From the NCBI RefSeq assembly GCF_030463565.1, contig NC_134649.1:4289501-4353500 (forward strand): a stretch of DNA of 64,000 bases, written 5' to 3'. This stretch comes from Pelecanus crispus. Lineage: Eukaryota > Chordata > Aves > Pelecaniformes > Pelecanidae. The notes beneath the pieces are model-generated. The model was not told the DNA's origin, did not search any database, and saw nothing but the letters and a program-made list of their open reading frames with translations. Of this stretch, positions 25,801 to 39,375 are shown piece by piece. Each line of letters starts with the position of its first letter. The first letter of the stretch is position 1. The translations under genes and the position numbers were made by a program.

Positions 25801-28800
25801 AACAAGGGGCTCTTATGGTCCTGGCTGTCCCCATCATTGCCAAAACTCCCTGCAAGAAGGCAGCGAAGAGCGGTATGGATGGAGCCATTGCCAGTTTTTA
25901 GTTCACCCCTAGGTTTTCTTGCACAGAAGGAATTTTTTGGAGGTCAGTTCTACTCTTTCAAGAAAGCATCGCATGGCCAAAGCCACCCAAAACAACTCCT
26001 ACCCACCAGGACAATAGGATTGATCCTATCAGGGGAGGAAATCTCTTTTACCAGGAATATTAATGAAAATTAGGGACAGTTGAGGGTCTTTTTTCTTTTC
26101 AAGCCAGTCTGTCTCATGTGTTTTTCCCCCCCGCCCCCTCCAGAAACAGCTAGCTTTCTGCTTCCTCAGAGGTTCTTCTTTAAGCCCACAAGAACACCCT
26201 GCGTCGATCTGCAGGGACAAATGATTTTTTGAAACATACTGGTCTTAATCAAACCTAATCTTTCATGACAGGACAGAACAGCCTGGACAGCTATTAGATT
26301 TAGCACAGCTACTCTGAGAGCACTGTTATGTCAAAATTATGCAACCTAGGCTTTGATAGGCTTTGGGGATTTTCTCAATGGTTCCTTATGAGCCTGTTGG
26401 TGCCCCTCACATTTCAATGACCACAATATGAACATTAAATGTATTTCCTTTCCCACAGCTGGATACTGTCCCATCTGTTCTGAGACAGCCAAAGTGTCAA
26501 GTAAGCCAGACAAGGCAGACAATTTTTCATGCAAATCTGTTGACTTTAGGATTTTTAAATATATGTCTTTTTAATAACCCACAGATTATCTCACAAAAAA
26601 ACAGGTCATTTCAAGAGTTCCTCCAGCAGTCCTTGGCATCGTTAGCTAACATTGCAATGTACATATATTATTCTCAGAAGAAAACCTGGCAAAAGGACAG
26701 AAAGAAATGCCATGTATAGTCAAACTAATGGTTTAGCCCAGGATGTTGTATCTGACAGCGCTTGGTCCGGATGCTTGAGAGGGATGCACATAACCCCTAA
26801 ACCACTGCACCCTTGAATTACTCTCCAGCTGTGTAGCACAGGTGGAAGGGAGAAAACCAGATTCAAAGGATTGCCCCAGCCCCAGGCAGGGGGACCAGGA
26901 TCTTGTCACAGACGTGGGCTCATTCCCTGGCACCTTCAGCATCCCTGGGCCCTCCTGTGCTAGGGTGGGCAACTCAAGACAACTCCCCAGATAACGCCGC
27001 ATGGCATGGGAAGCAGTAGCACCCAGAGAATCAGGTGTCAAAATGATTTACACAAACCCAAGGAAATAACCTGTTAAATCAACCACCATTACAGGTAGCC
27101 AGCTCAGTAGAAGCGTAGAGCTCACAATTAATTTAATTCCAAAAAGCAGCCAATCTCACAGCCTAGGACCAGCCTCTCCTCAGTGCACACCATGACTCAT
27201 GTACTCATCAGACCTCTTGGAGCAAGGTAGGGATTTGAACAAATGAGTGCCTTGTGACTATGAAACACTGCACCACGATGACACAGAAGAGCCTTTCTCG
27301 CCTCTTAGTTTTCAAACCACCATTTAAATCCCCTTGCTTTTTAATGAGATGCTCCACAGTAAAGCAGACTGGAAGAAGCAGCTGGCAAAGCATCCTGCAA
27401 CGGAAGCCAAAGATGTTAATTGCCTTCCTGCCATACTTTATACAATAAATTTGCCATCAGGTAGGGATGCAAGACCCCCACCTGGCAGGGGAGGATGCTG
27501 TTGGGAGGAGGTCGTTCACAGGAGCTTCCAGCCTCTGGATTTTGTGTCCCTCTCCCGGGAGAGCCTGCTCTGTTTGGCACCCAGAGCACACCTGGTCTTA
27601 CCTGGGGTCTGGCGAAGGACCAAACCAAGGAGAAACAGATACCTACCCCAGACAGACACGTAACTCTCGTTCCTTTAAAACATATGTGGACATTTGACTA
27701 ACCCAAGTGCAGTTCATTTCTCCATATTTGAGGGCTGATTTAAAGGAGGCCCAGAATAACCCTGGGAAGCTCATGTCACTGGGGGAGCAGGATGCTTCCA
27801 TTCTGTGGAATAACAGGAGGAAAAGGGAACTGGCTGCACTGAAGACCTCTAACTCCTGACAGCAGCTTCTCATGGCGCAGCTCTGCAATCACAGAGAAGG
27901 TGCCTGCCCTGCTAGCACCAAAATTACCACGAAAGAGGCAGTCATGGGCTATACGTGGAGTCAGCAAGCATCACATAGACTCAAGGCACTGTCTTAGAAA
28001 GTAGGCCGTTCCCCTTTCTCTAACACGTTTTTCCTGGGAATGGAGGGACCATAGGTCTCTGGATGTCTTGGGAACTTTGCCACTTCTTCCAATTCCCTCC
28101 TTTTAAAAAAAAAAAAAAAAAAAAAAAAAGAAACAACCAGCTTACTTTCTGAAACTCTGCTTTAAAGAGCTGAGTTTCTATAACCCAAAATGTGTGATGC
28201 AGAACAGCTGACTTTATGTAAGACTCCTTATTAGAAACAGTTCATCGCCGAGCTGCAATTTCATGAGATGCACCTCGTTCAGAGCACAGGCATACGCACC
28301 ACGTACGTACGTACATGCACAACAGCCTGGCTAAGCAGCACGGAGTTTGCTGCCTTGCAGTGCCTGGGGCAGATCCTGACTCAGAGATTCCTCCACGTTA
28401 TTTTCCATGGGAGGGAGCAAGAGTTATTTTGCAGAGGGTCTGAACAGACTAGATGCCAGCTTCTTACTGGTAAATACCACTTCCAACCTCACTTGCAGTC
28501 TCCAACAGATGTTTCTGCTTTTCAGAGTAATGGAAATTTTATGGACCATTTTCTCCTCCTTCTCCTGTTCTCTAGGAGGGAGCAGCAGACCCAAAATGCC
28601 CTTAGAAACACAGTGGTCTCCTCCTAAAATGCACTTCAGAGCGGTGTCTCTAGCAGATCAGGGAGACAGAGTCAAACCGCTCGGTTGTGGATTAGGTTCA
28701 TCTGGAGAACCAGACATCATCCGCAACCAGGCAGCTGCATAAAGGTTTCACTTGTCCAACAGCTTTCACTGGAGAAGCTCAAAATGCCTCCTGAAGGGTG

Positions 28801-29454
28801 AGCTAGCGGCTCCCAAGCTGGGCAGCGAGCCCAGGGGTACGCACAGCAGTGAGTTAAAATGATTTGGGAACCGCCAAAACACAAACAGCATGATGGGACA
28901 GAGAGGGAAAACCTTTGCCAATATAGACAAAGTATGGAATAAAAGGGTCCGATGTGTATCCTGAGAATCCACATTTTCCCTCACCAGACTCGTGTCTCCA
29001 GGCTCGCCCAACTGCGTGCAAACACCGGCATCTCCCCAGACTGCTCAAATAAACAGCATGCGTTGTAATGCTCCTTAAGCAAAAACCAAACAAAAAGTTG
29101 GGGAATCCCACTATCTCACACCTGTTTTAATTATTATTTTTTTAAGGGCCCAGGACTTAGTGAATGAGAATATTATCCCATGGGGATTGAGAACACAATG
29201 GAAACAGGAAACTTTTAAAAAGCATTTCTGTGGAGATATTATCTCACTGCTGTAGGACACAAGATTTACTTAATTGCAGCCAAGGAAGTTTTAGATTACG
29301 CTTTGCAATGTCTGCATGAAAGTCTCAGCTATCATGGGGAAGGCTCCTTGCATGGCTATTTCTTTTAAGATATGTGCCTTTCCTTGAACATGTTAACTGG
29401 AGGGGATTTGGTGATAATGCAAGTAGGTTCAGAATACTTCAAAGCCTTAAATTA
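22801..29454. other. Intergenic, no recognisable gene
   Basis: Unique sequence with A-tracts at 22820-22833, 25030-25045 and 28105-28129, and a short ACGT-type repeat near 28301-28314. Two plus-strand frames of 142 and 134 codons overlap at 23600-24038, and a 152-codon minus frame lies at 25181-25639. None resembles a known family. The stretch leads directly into the L1-like relic. Confidence 0.65.
28105..28129 (+). repeat. A25 homopolymer
   Basis: Twenty-five consecutive A follow CCTTTT. No retroposon body with target-site duplication is recognisable upstream, so I do not call it a retrogene tail. Confidence 0.95.
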
Positions 29455-30110
29455 GATTCAGGGCATCACAACCCATGATAAAGAATATAAAATTGCTTTT
29501 TTAGCAGATGACATCCTGCTTTCTCTCAGTGAAACACAAGCCTCTATTCAATGCCTTGGAGAAGTTTGAGAGGCTAACAATCCTGTTTCTGGTTCTTTTT
29601 GTGTGCATAAATATGACCAAGACAGAGGCAATGCCTCCAGGCACCTCCCCAGCAAAATCCCTCTTAATTTTCCATGCCAATAGTCCCTAGAAGGATTCAA
29701 ATCCATAAGAAGCCAAATCTCTCTTCACTTAAATAAACTTATAACAGTAAGTCTCCAATCCTTTTATGTGACACACATCATGATTTTCAAAGATGGTCTA
29801 ACTCCCCATTATCTACGCTTGATTAAGTCCACTTACTGAAAATGGCTATCCTTCCGAGTACTGCATTTTCTGCAGGGTCCCCCGGTACTTGAGCCTTTAA
29901 CAGTACTTGAAACTAATCCCACTCCCCATCCCCCTTGAAAGACGACAAAAAAGGGGAGAAAATCGAGTAGAAGACTCAGCAGTTTTATACAGCCCTAGAT
30001 GGGACCAATTTCACACTAACTGGCATCTAAGAATCGAAGTTCCCCGTACTGCAGGAATGATGGAAACTGATTCACTGCAGGCTTGTGTCCTGTGTCCCCA
30101 GTTTTTACTC
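29455..30110 (+). mobile_element. Decayed L1-like LINE ORF2 (reverse transcriptase) fragment
   Basis: Reading the plus strand with frameshifts gives a clear reverse-transcriptase series. It starts GITTHDKEYKIAFLADDILL, with the catalytic-palm ADD at 29504-29512, and that frame hits a stop at 29567-29569. A second frame continues with ALEKFERL and INMTKTEAMP, the equivalent of the conserved 'GYKIN..KSE' region. Next is a segment with QISLHLNKL, and then LLKMAILP at 29833-29856, which frameshifts into RVLHFLQGPPVLEPL. A weaker continuation, METDSLQACVLCP, runs to about 30100. The LLKMAILP and LADDILL blocks are characteristic of the L1/Tx1-type group and unlike CR1, whose motif is FADDTKL. At least three frame breaks or stops show that it is inactive. 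The 5' and 3' ends are not identifiable, and the open frame at 29907-30407 is partly this element. Confidence 0.75.
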
Positions 30111-31078
30111 CTTACACTTCATATTCCTACTCCCATTGCCTCCGGTGTGCTTGGACCACATGGCCAGGTCACTGCAGCTTGCTTGGAGCTGTGTGTGAAC
30201 CGACCATCTCCAGCATCCCGAGCTGATCGGCATTTGATGGTTGAGGTGACCATCTATGACCACTTGAGCTCCTCCAACCTTGTCTGTGATGGAAACACTA
30301 CAGCTGGGTCCCCATTAGTCACTCACTTGCCAATTCTGCTGAAACCTGCTAAGGACATAGTACCTTTGAGACCTCCGTCCCTTTCTTACGTTGTTGAACT
30401 GGGTTAGTGGGTCCAAACATACTATAGGAGGAACTGATGGACAGAAACAAGCCCATTTGAAATGGGTTTCATTTGAAGGGAAAACTCAGATCGCCTCCTC
30501 AGTTCTGCACGGGAACAGCAACGTGCTGTTCTCTGTTTCAGCCCAACTTCTTGTTACCCACCGTGCAGCCCCATGGAAACTGGATCAACAGGGTCATTCT
30601 GCAAATGCCCTGGCAAGTGTCTGTGGCAAAAGGGCAACAATAAATGACTAACCAGGTCTCTGTGTACCTGAGGCTTCTCCAGTGGACCAGGGAGATACTG
30701 GCCATACCTCCAGCGAAGCTGTGCTGGAAGGTGTTCGAAGTAATCATCAAAACCATACATTAACTTACCACAGCAGAATAATTGATTCTAACACTGAAAG
30801 ATATCAACTCCAGCCTTTGGAGCCAGGACACATTGTTAACTGAACAACCCCAAACTAAGCAACCCAACTTCCTTGGATTTTGAAGGATGCAAGGTTATCA
30901 AAACAACAACGAGATGACAGGTTCAACAGCACAAACCCTATGCACACACAGGTTGTGTATTACTATGTTCCATATACAATGGGTCAATAGAACACAAGCA
31001 TAAGCTCCCAAAATCTCCAGGTTATGCCCAAGGAATCACTCCATACCTCTAAACACAATGATTTAAAATTCAGAACTT

Positions 31079-31120
31079 AAAAAAAAAAAAACCAAAACCA
31101 AAAAAACCCCCCAAAAACCA
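31079..31120 (+). repeat. A-rich low-complexity tract
   Basis: A12 is followed by CCAAAACC-type repeats and a C6 run. Similar A/C low-complexity tracts occur at 32502-32560, 33970-34030 and 56391-56450. Confidence 0.85.
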
Positions 31121-33114
31121 GACAAAGTCTGAAGAAAGAAAGTGAAGAGATAGTTGTGTTTACTTTGTTTTGAAGAAGAAAGCAAAGCTTAGCATTTGTA
31201 TCCAGTGAATGCTTCTGAATCTATTATTACATCTGTTCCACCAGATTTCCCTGCAACAGTTCATCTTATTTCCCCGGAACAATAAAAACCATGAACTGCA
31301 TGCCAAGTGGCGAGTGTCCCATGACCTTCTCCAGCTACTAAGTTTGAAGCTACTGAGACGTTTCGACAGCTACTATGAAATGCTGCAACCAATTACTTCC
31401 ATGTGCTAACTTTCAAGGTATCAAAAGAAGAACCAAAAGAAGTAACACAAGAAGAGTAAAAAACAATTAATTTTTCAGCCTCATTACTTCTTTCCTGATG
31501 CCAGAATAGTAAGCTAAAGGGTTTCTACAGCTTCTGCTGTAGGCTTCTGTGCCTTTGAATGTACGCTCACACCACAGCAAGGCTTTGATGCTCCCACAGA
31601 GGTCACAGAGACCTTAAAGCACTGCTGGAGTTACCTACCAGTGGTTATCTAGAGCATTGCAGCAGCTACCCACATATTCAGCTATGTCCAAAAAGGCACC
31701 CTTCCCAGGGGCTGGAGCTCTGAACTTCCTTTCAAAAGGTGGCATCACTCCATCTTAGCACTGGTGGTTCTGCTTCTGAAGAGCCCTTTAAATAAACTTC
31801 TGAACAGCCAGAGAAGTGTTCCAGTTTTCTTTTTTTTCTAGGACACAATCCAGTAGGTTGACTCCTTGAATAACACTTCTGCAAGCCACTGATTTTCATT
31901 GGCACTACAACTAGGGCCCCACATTCATTTTAAGCTCGCCTAAGCGCTGCCTGCTCACAACTCGGGCCGATCTATCTCCTCCTGGCCTCACATCCTCCCT
32001 TCCTCCCTCCCTCCAGCCAGCACCAGATCCGCACAGTTAGTCCAAAGAAATTAAGCCTAGTGCTTACCAGCCTTCAGATGACCACATGGGTACATGGGTT
32101 TTAGTGCTGGCACAAGAGATAGGGACGAAATCTGTGACTGGGATGAAGAGGGAAAGTGAAACCTTGCCTTTTGGCAGCATCTTGCCTTTTTATCAACTTG
32201 AACTGCTCACAAAATACCACCTGAGGGACTCAAGTCACTGGCTGCTTTTTTGCAAACTCAACCTTCTGCAAAGTTATGCAAACAAGAAGGGAGTTTGAAT
32301 GGAGATGTATGGAGCAAGTTCATTTTTCCAAGCCTCAAAATAAACAAAAAATTGTTTAATTTTCTTCATGCTCCGAACCAAGATTCAAAAAGGATCCCAT
32401 TTCATCCAGTTAATCCATCCTTGTTGCTAATATGAGGAGATACATCCTATGGGAAAGGCTGCTCTCAATCAGCACATGCAGCCATTTTAATAATATCACT
32501 TTTAAAAAAAAAAACAAAAAACAAAAAACCCCAAAAACCAAACCAAAACACAAAAACCCTACATGAGAAATAGCTGGGCATTGCTATAGTGACCTGAGCT
32601 GCTTTGCTGCCCTGGCTTATGGTTGCATGGCTTCTGTCAAAATTCTCAGTGGCTTTAGACTAGAAAGAAGACACAAAGCTATTGCCCCTCACTGCTGACT
32701 ACCATTGACCAGAAGTTACCAGCTTATTTAGCAACAAGAAAGCCAATTCTCATTGTCTCAGTGGATAACAATCCTTTTCAGTTGCTGCATCAACATCATA
32801 CAAGTTTGCTCTTAAAAACAAAGACTTTCTAGAATACTGATCATTGAAATACCTCAATGCTTGAGCATACATCATCAGATCTATTATTAATATAACCTTC
32901 ATTTAGCACTACAATCAGAAATGGTAATGAAAATGTAACAGAGTAGTTGTTCATCTGCAAATCATATGTATTTTTCCAAAATAAATGAAGCGTACTATGC
33001 TCGCTCTCTCTCCTTTCAAGCTTCCCCTGCCACAACCCCCACAACCAACCTCAAGCAGGGAAGACCAAGCCATAATGCAGAACAAAACCAAAATAAATTT
33101 GAAATCTGATAAGG

Positions 33115-33335
33115 CCACATTCTCAGGGAGAAGCCATGTGTAAGATATTTTTGCTTAATTATTTCAAGAAATGTATGGCCCCTTGGCTGTCACCAAGGTT
33201 GGCCTTGTCAGGCTAATATCATGACGAACTATTGTGCAGACAATCTCTAGATACGTCAAGTATTTGAGACCCAGCTAATCAGCTCATGTTGCATATTCTT
33301 TTTCCAACTTTTACACTGAAATAGAGCCCTTACTG
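33115..33335. promoter_or_regulatory. Candidate conserved regulatory element
   Basis: The block contains TTGCTTAATTATTTC, a near-palindromic NFI-like TTGGCTGTCACCAAG at 33183-33197, CAAGGTTGGCCTTG (inverted CAAGG/CCTTG) and GGCTAATATCATGACG. It is unique, non-coding and AT-rich at both ends. Confidence 0.25.
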
Positions 33336-36184
33336 TTTTAGTATCATGCTCTTTTCCTGCTCTTACAGGTGTTAGAGAGATGTCCAGTTGCAGAGATGTG
33401 AGACTTTGTTGGTCTGCATGCACACACTTACATTGCTACTGCCACTGGTTCAAAAGCAAATTTTCCTAATGCTTTTCTATCTCACCAGGCCTATAGAAAA
33501 TGCAGTATGAAGTCTGATTGCAGATAAATAGTGACTGTAGATTATGGCTGAAGAAATAACTCAGCAGGAGAGCATTCCAGTGCCCGGGCTTCAGCTGGTC
33601 ATGCCTCAGTGCCTTGTACATCTGTTTGAGAAGACAGGTGCTTTCAGCCCTAAATTATCCAGGATATTGAAAAAACACCCACTAATGATACTAGAAAGGG
33701 AGCTGTTTGCCTTCCAAATAGATCATCTTTGAGCTAAACTAGGTTTGAATATCTAGAGGGAATAACAACATGATTTTTTCCTCTGTTATACAGTGGAGTA
33801 CATAATAGACATTGCTTAAGTAACTTGCTGTATGATTTAATTCTGCTTCCATGATAGCTTCAATGCTCTTCCTATGGAGAAGGCAAAGGAAAGCCTAGCT
33901 CAAACATCTGAGAACATCTTACTGTACAGAAAGTCTCCAACTAACCAACTGTATAAATGCACTAGCAATGGCAAAAAAAAAAAAAAAAAAACCCAAACCA
34001 ACAAAACCAAACCACCAAACCAAAAAACATCCTAAGTCTGAGCTCATTAATGAGCTTTAACGTTTCTAAGTGAAGCAAATTAGAAAGGTAAGGGGTAGGG
34101 GAAATCATGGCATTACTGAATGAAATGGCAAAAGAGACTTTATCATTAAGTGAGATTTTGCCATTCATGCACCTGCATTAAAAGCAAAGAGCACGTGTCT
34201 CTTGGAGAGTCTGGCAAGTGATGCTGAGCTGACCCTGGAAATCTGATGCTTGGGATTGAAAAGTCAAGTTAAATCATGGCTTTAGAGCTTTAAAAATCCA
34301 TTCAGGAACATGCTTGCCCTGCAGAGGATCAAAAATCCTGCAGTAAGACAGGAAGATGATTGCTGGGAATGACTGCCTAAAGTCAATCTAACACAACTAA
34401 AAATGCCTTGAACAAGAAGTTTGGTTTCCAGCCACTGACCCACTAGGTCACTGCATGAATGGCCAAAGGAAGGGAGCAGAACAGGGCAGCTGGGGCAGAG
34501 CTCCCCCGGTCCGCAGCAGCACGCCCATGAATTACAGCACAGAGATTTCATCTCCAGAAGCAAAGGGATGTGATCATGTACAACACTAACAGCACGGAGA
34601 TGCCAGCACAGCTCGCTCTTTGGTACAAACCTACCAGGGACCTGGGTGTGTACTATTGCTCGCTCACCCTAAATAGTACCGGTTACAAGAGACTTGCCCA
34701 TAAACGTGTACCCAGATTTATTCTGGTAACAGTGACTGTTATGTGAACACTTCCTGATTTTTATTTTCTTGCCTTTCACGGTGTCACTGTCATGATAACT
34801 GCCCAAACTTCTGGGTGGAGAAGCCAGGTAAAACCTAGTTTCTAGTACATACAGAAACAGGATAAACGAAGTCCTGCTCAGCTTTTTTCATAAATAGGTA
34901 AACACAACTATAATAAATACTCGTATAAACCTTATCCCATGACAAAAAGTAAGTGCTAGGTGACAGCTTGAGCTAGGGAAAATATGCGTGAAAACTAGAA
35001 ATATGGCATCTACTAAGCTGGCAAACAAAGCCATTTTGGGGTAGAAAACTGAGTTTAATTAAGAAAGAGTATAAAAGCAGTAGTTCGGGTATTTTCCCTC
35101 TCTGATAATCACTGTAGACTTCATTGTCACTTTATACTTTGAGGTAACTGTTTGCAGTGACATCAAAGGTGGCATAGGTCATGGCAGTGCCTTAAGATGC
35201 TGAAGTTCAACAGAAAGATAGTAACGATACGCCTTTACTGCCGCATCTTTTTCAAGATAAGCGATAACCCTATATACTCACATTTATTAGAAGGGTATGA
35301 TAAAGTAAGCTATATCACAAAACCCACTTCTATTACAACAATAAAAGGACACAACCACTGCACTGGCAGAAGCAATGCCCTAATTCCCTGATGTATTGCT
35401 CTGCTAAGGTTGATGTTAGCCCTGAGCAGTGCAACACAGGAACAAATCGCTTTATAGCTAATAAGGAGAAGCCGCACAGGGTTAACAGCAAGGATGAAAT
35501 CCCACAAGTGAAAACTGAGAAACTTCGGGCGAGCACAGAAATCCGACGGCGCTTTTAGATGGAGAAATGTTTAACAGCAGAATGGAGCTGCAGACGGCAC
35601 GAAGATCCATCCTAAGGAAAAAGAAAAGAAAGCCAGAACGGCGCGCTCTGCAAAAGCGTATTTCAGGCAGTCCATTTTGGGGAGGACACATGCCTTGGCG
35701 AAGGTAAGCGGGGAAATCTGCAGTATTTACAAACAGTATGTGAAGAGGTAGCTTGTAACTGGAGCAGTGCGGAATGTCCCTTGAGGGAAGGGAGGGAGGG
35801 GAAATGAAGAAATTTGGTAATTTAACTTCCTGGCATAATGCTTTTTAAATGTCTCTTAACAAGGCATAGATTATGCCTTGTAAAATGTGAAAATAATGCT
35901 TCTGACAGTAAAAGGAATATGAACACCAAACTCATTCTTCCTATGAAGCGCTCACACAGCAGCTGCCAGTATAGCTGCACGCACTTGAAAACAAAGCCAA
36001 ACACAGCTGCCCTGGGTAAAAATTGCATCCTGTGTTGTATTTTCAAACCAAACATTTAAAGAGGTTGCAGTTTTGTGGGTGTATTTCATTTCCTTTGCAC
36101 CACAGTAGCAATGCTGGCATTCCCAACCGTTACAAACAAGAAATCAGCTGGTATCTGTGTTTTGTAAAAACAGTGTCCCTGGTT

Positions 36185-36305
36185 TAATGTAGGTGTGGGC
36201 TATATTGCTCATCCCATGGGATTATATAAAGATAATAAATGGATCTTGTAGTTAATCAAAGAGCAAAAGCATCTATCAACTAACAAGACCAAAGCTTATC
36301 TACTC
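36185..36305. promoter_or_regulatory. Candidate conserved regulatory element
   Basis: GGGATTATATAAAGATAATA, then TAGTTAATCAAAGAGC and ATCAACTAACAAGACC, give a run of OTX-, GATA- and homeodomain-type cores in unique sequence. TATATAAAG could also act as a TATA box, but no transcript is recognised downstream. Confidence 0.2.
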
Positions 36306-36556
36306 GGGTAACCAATTCAGAAAGTTAAAGCAGCTCGTTCAGCTCTGCCTGTGTGAGAGCATCCCTCCCGCAAGCACACGGTAAGACCTCAAAAGCTCAT
36401 GTGCAAAGGAACATCCTCCATTATTTACTGGAAAATTGAAGATAACCAATACTCAGTCCGTTTCCTTTCCAATATAAGATCTAAAATTCTTCTATGCTGA
36501 AGCTACCAGCCACTGGTGTTATTCTTACTACTAGGAGCTGGAATAGGGATATGATG

Positions 36557-36581
36557 TTTTTTTTTTTTTTTTTTTTTTTTT
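36557..36581 (+). repeat. T25 homopolymer
   Basis: Twenty-five consecutive T lie between ATGATG and GGAGACTTC. On the minus strand this is a poly(A), but no retroposed gene is recognised in the adjacent bases. Confidence 0.95.
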
Positions 36582-38204
36582 GGAGACTTCTTCATCCCTT
36601 AAGTTGGGACTTTCAAACGTCTTGAATCGCACAAGTTCCCATTCAAATGTTTATCCAAGCTAAAGATTGATCAGTTGTTTCTTCAGTTTGTTTTTAAGGC
36701 TTCTTTAAGCTACATACACTCTTGCCTACCACTATGCTATCAGCTCAAGTGGCCATCCAGAAACTGGACTGGACATCCCGGCACTTACATTCCAAACTTC
36801 ACTCCTTGTTACATGTACACGTACTTTTCTTGTTTATATCTCAAATGATTAATTTCCTCCCCCAACATACACTTAGTTTGTTTATGAGAAACTGCTTCAG
36901 TCTGCATTAATTTCCTCGTAGAAGTGAAGAGGTCCTGCCCTCCTGTACAGCCTGCTGAACTGCGAGGGGTTAAAGATTAAATTACCCTAACCCTTCCCAT
37001 TAAACTCTTAACTGAATAAAAACAAAACACCAAAACACCCCACTACAACAGAGGCAATAGTGCTGGAAGGAGCAGATGGAGCCCCTGGATTCCAGAAAAT
37101 ATCTTCGCCTAGCAACTTGACTGGCTGACTGTATCTGATGGAGGAAAAAACAAACGCAAAGAGCCAGGCATATTCATCACCAGAAGAGCCGCTTCCCAGT
37201 AGCCGCTCACGGATGTGGGGAAAATATCTGTATTTCTTCTGTACTTTCCATCCAAGCACATTGTTCATTGCTCATGGGAGTGGCAGCCAGCTCCCAAAAC
37301 AGCTATTAAAGCCACCTCCGCTGAGCCCTGCTTCGGCCCCTTTCCTGAGAGCTGTGCCCCTTCTTTCTGGCTCCAAGCACCTCCTCTATCCCACTGCTTG
37401 TTCAGAGGCTGGAAGTCCCTGCTCCGCTCCGGTTGCTATTAACCTGGCGGCCCATTCCTTTAGTATCCGTGTGCTCTTACCAAACTGTGAGAAAAGCAAA
37501 AGTCTTGGCCTCTGAGGTCATTGAGGATGAGACATTGTGTGTCCCCATTCATAACTGGCTCGTAAAAGTGAGCACAAAAGGCAATTATATTACCAACAGC
37601 GCAAAATCCTTCAGGGTATTCAAAACTAGAACCTACTGTGAAATGCTGCAAAAATTTATGATACCATGAATTTCATCTGCCTTTGTACCACAATGGTAAT
37701 GCAGGCAAAGTAACGTACATGGAAAAAAACACTACTGATGCCATACAGACAGCGGTGGTTACTGAATTAACCATTGCCAGTAAGAAAAGAAGTCTTGCCA
37801 TTATCATGAGTAATACTTTAAAAAAAAAAAAGTGTTCAACAGCTGTCACAAATGCAGAGAAAACAGAGTATCCAGCAAAATAAGTGATGCTACTCTGCTT
37901 TGCAAATCTACAGCTCACCCATGCCCTGAGCGTGGCATTCAGCTCTAGAATTGCCCTTCCCTACACCTCAGGAGTTTGTAGTAAAACCAGAAAAGTGATA
38001 AAAACTAGGCTATGTGCAAAGAGAAGAGTATGTGAATGGTGACCGGAGCTGGAGGTGAAGCATGAAGGCAGCTTGTCACATGAACTGAATGGAAAAGATG
38101 AAGAAACAATTCACTTTTTTCCTCATAACATGAAAAAATTAGGGGAAAACCAATGAAATAATCAGGCAGAAAAGTATGTTTTTCTGCACAACAGTCATTT
38201 GATT

Positions 38205-38300
38205 GGGGAACTCACTGTCATGGGATGTTTAGGAGGCCCGATTATACAGGGATTCAAAAAGAGTAGAGGAAGTAATGGCAGATGATGTGGTAAGGGTTGT
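38205..38300 (+). mobile_element. Ancient CR1-like LINE 3' fragment
   Basis: The stretch reads GGAACTCACTGTCATGGGAT, then GGAGGCC, ACAGGGATTCAAAAAGAG and AAGTAATGGCAGATGATG. It keeps the order and spacing of a block near the 3' end of old sauropsid CR1 elements (GGAACTC..TGCCA..GGATGT..TGGAGGCC..GGGTTCAAAAA..TTCATGGA). It is strongly diverged and incomplete. The family assignment is from memory of the consensus. Confidence 0.5.
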
Positions 38301-39375
38301 CAAAAGACAGGGATAGAGATGCAACAAATTAACAAGAACCATGGGCAGGGATCAGAGAGCTGATCCATGTCCTCCTCTCATGTTTTCTCTAGGAACAACC
38401 ACCAGCTACTGTCAAAGTGACATGGGTCTATTATGAGTGAAAAAGATAAATTATTAAGGAAGGAGCTTCTGGGAAGGGAGCAGGATGTCCATGTCCCCTG
38501 GACTTGATCCCAGCCGACTGCAGATGGAGCTTGGAACCAGAAAGCTCAAGGGTGCTCAGGGGCCTCTTACTCCTACAACCACCTCCCCACCTCCCTCCCA
38601 ATGGGAAAAAATAAAAACTGCTGTCAATTTTTCAAAGCTCTCGGGAGATTCAGTCTCTGTGTCGTCCTTATCCACCCAAAAGGGGTTGCTGCCTCTTCTA
38701 GACCCCCTTTTGCTCACTAACTGACTTACAAGTTCAAGGAGCACCTTCACAAGACAGGGCTTTTCCGCTAGTATTTTGCTATTACGCGTACTTGGACAGT
38801 CTGAAATCTGCACAGACTAACTCACTCCACCCTCTGACGCATTTTGTTCAATTTTTTTTCAACAATGTGTACGAATTAAAAACAACTCTATTTTCAAAAC
38901 TATTAGCCACATAATCAGGTGGTCTGGTTCTTGGCTTTCTACTTAACAGTATTTTAGAAAGCAACACAGATTGTTCTGAAGGTGTTCTGGAATTTAAGTG
39001 CCACGTACAGACCTCCGCTGCTTTTCAAAAAGAGAGGTTAAAAAAATTTTTTTAGACATTTTTTTCCCCATTGCGAGGTCATTAAACTGTATTAAGCCAT
39101 TGCCTGACATGAAGGATTACAGTTTGAGAGTTTTGCAGAAGGCTTTAAACTCATAAAAATCAAGGTCCATCCTTGCTACGCTTCGGACACTGCCAGAAAC
39201 CACCAGTCCCGCCAGTGGCACCCCACCTTCTGTGCTGTGCCCTCCCATGGAGCCACCTCACTGCAGGGCTCGTTCGTCTGCAGTTTCCAGGAACATATTT
39301 ACACATTCAGCGTATGATTCCAGATCTTGTTTCCTACCTGCTGCCCATTTTAGGGCAATATAAGCATTATTTACC

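Larger units (their letters stand above)
30111..38204. other. Intergenic, no recognisable gene
   Basis: AT-rich DNA with many A/C low-complexity tracts, the T25 run and two candidate regulatory blocks. A TATAAAAG sequence at about 35080 is not followed by a recognisable transcript. Short frames of up to 125 codons (37138-37515) are unsupported. Confidence 0.65.

Noticed and set aside
28105-28129. A25 as the tail of a processed retrogene
   Set aside because: No gene-like body, no poly(A) signal at the expected distance and no target-site duplication upstream.
29907-30407. 166-codon plus-strand frame as a gene
   Set aside because: Its first part belongs to the decayed L1-like element; the remainder has no recognisable similarity.
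35070-35120. TATAAAAG as a core promoter
   Set aside because: No transcript, initiator context or coding exon can be seen downstream.
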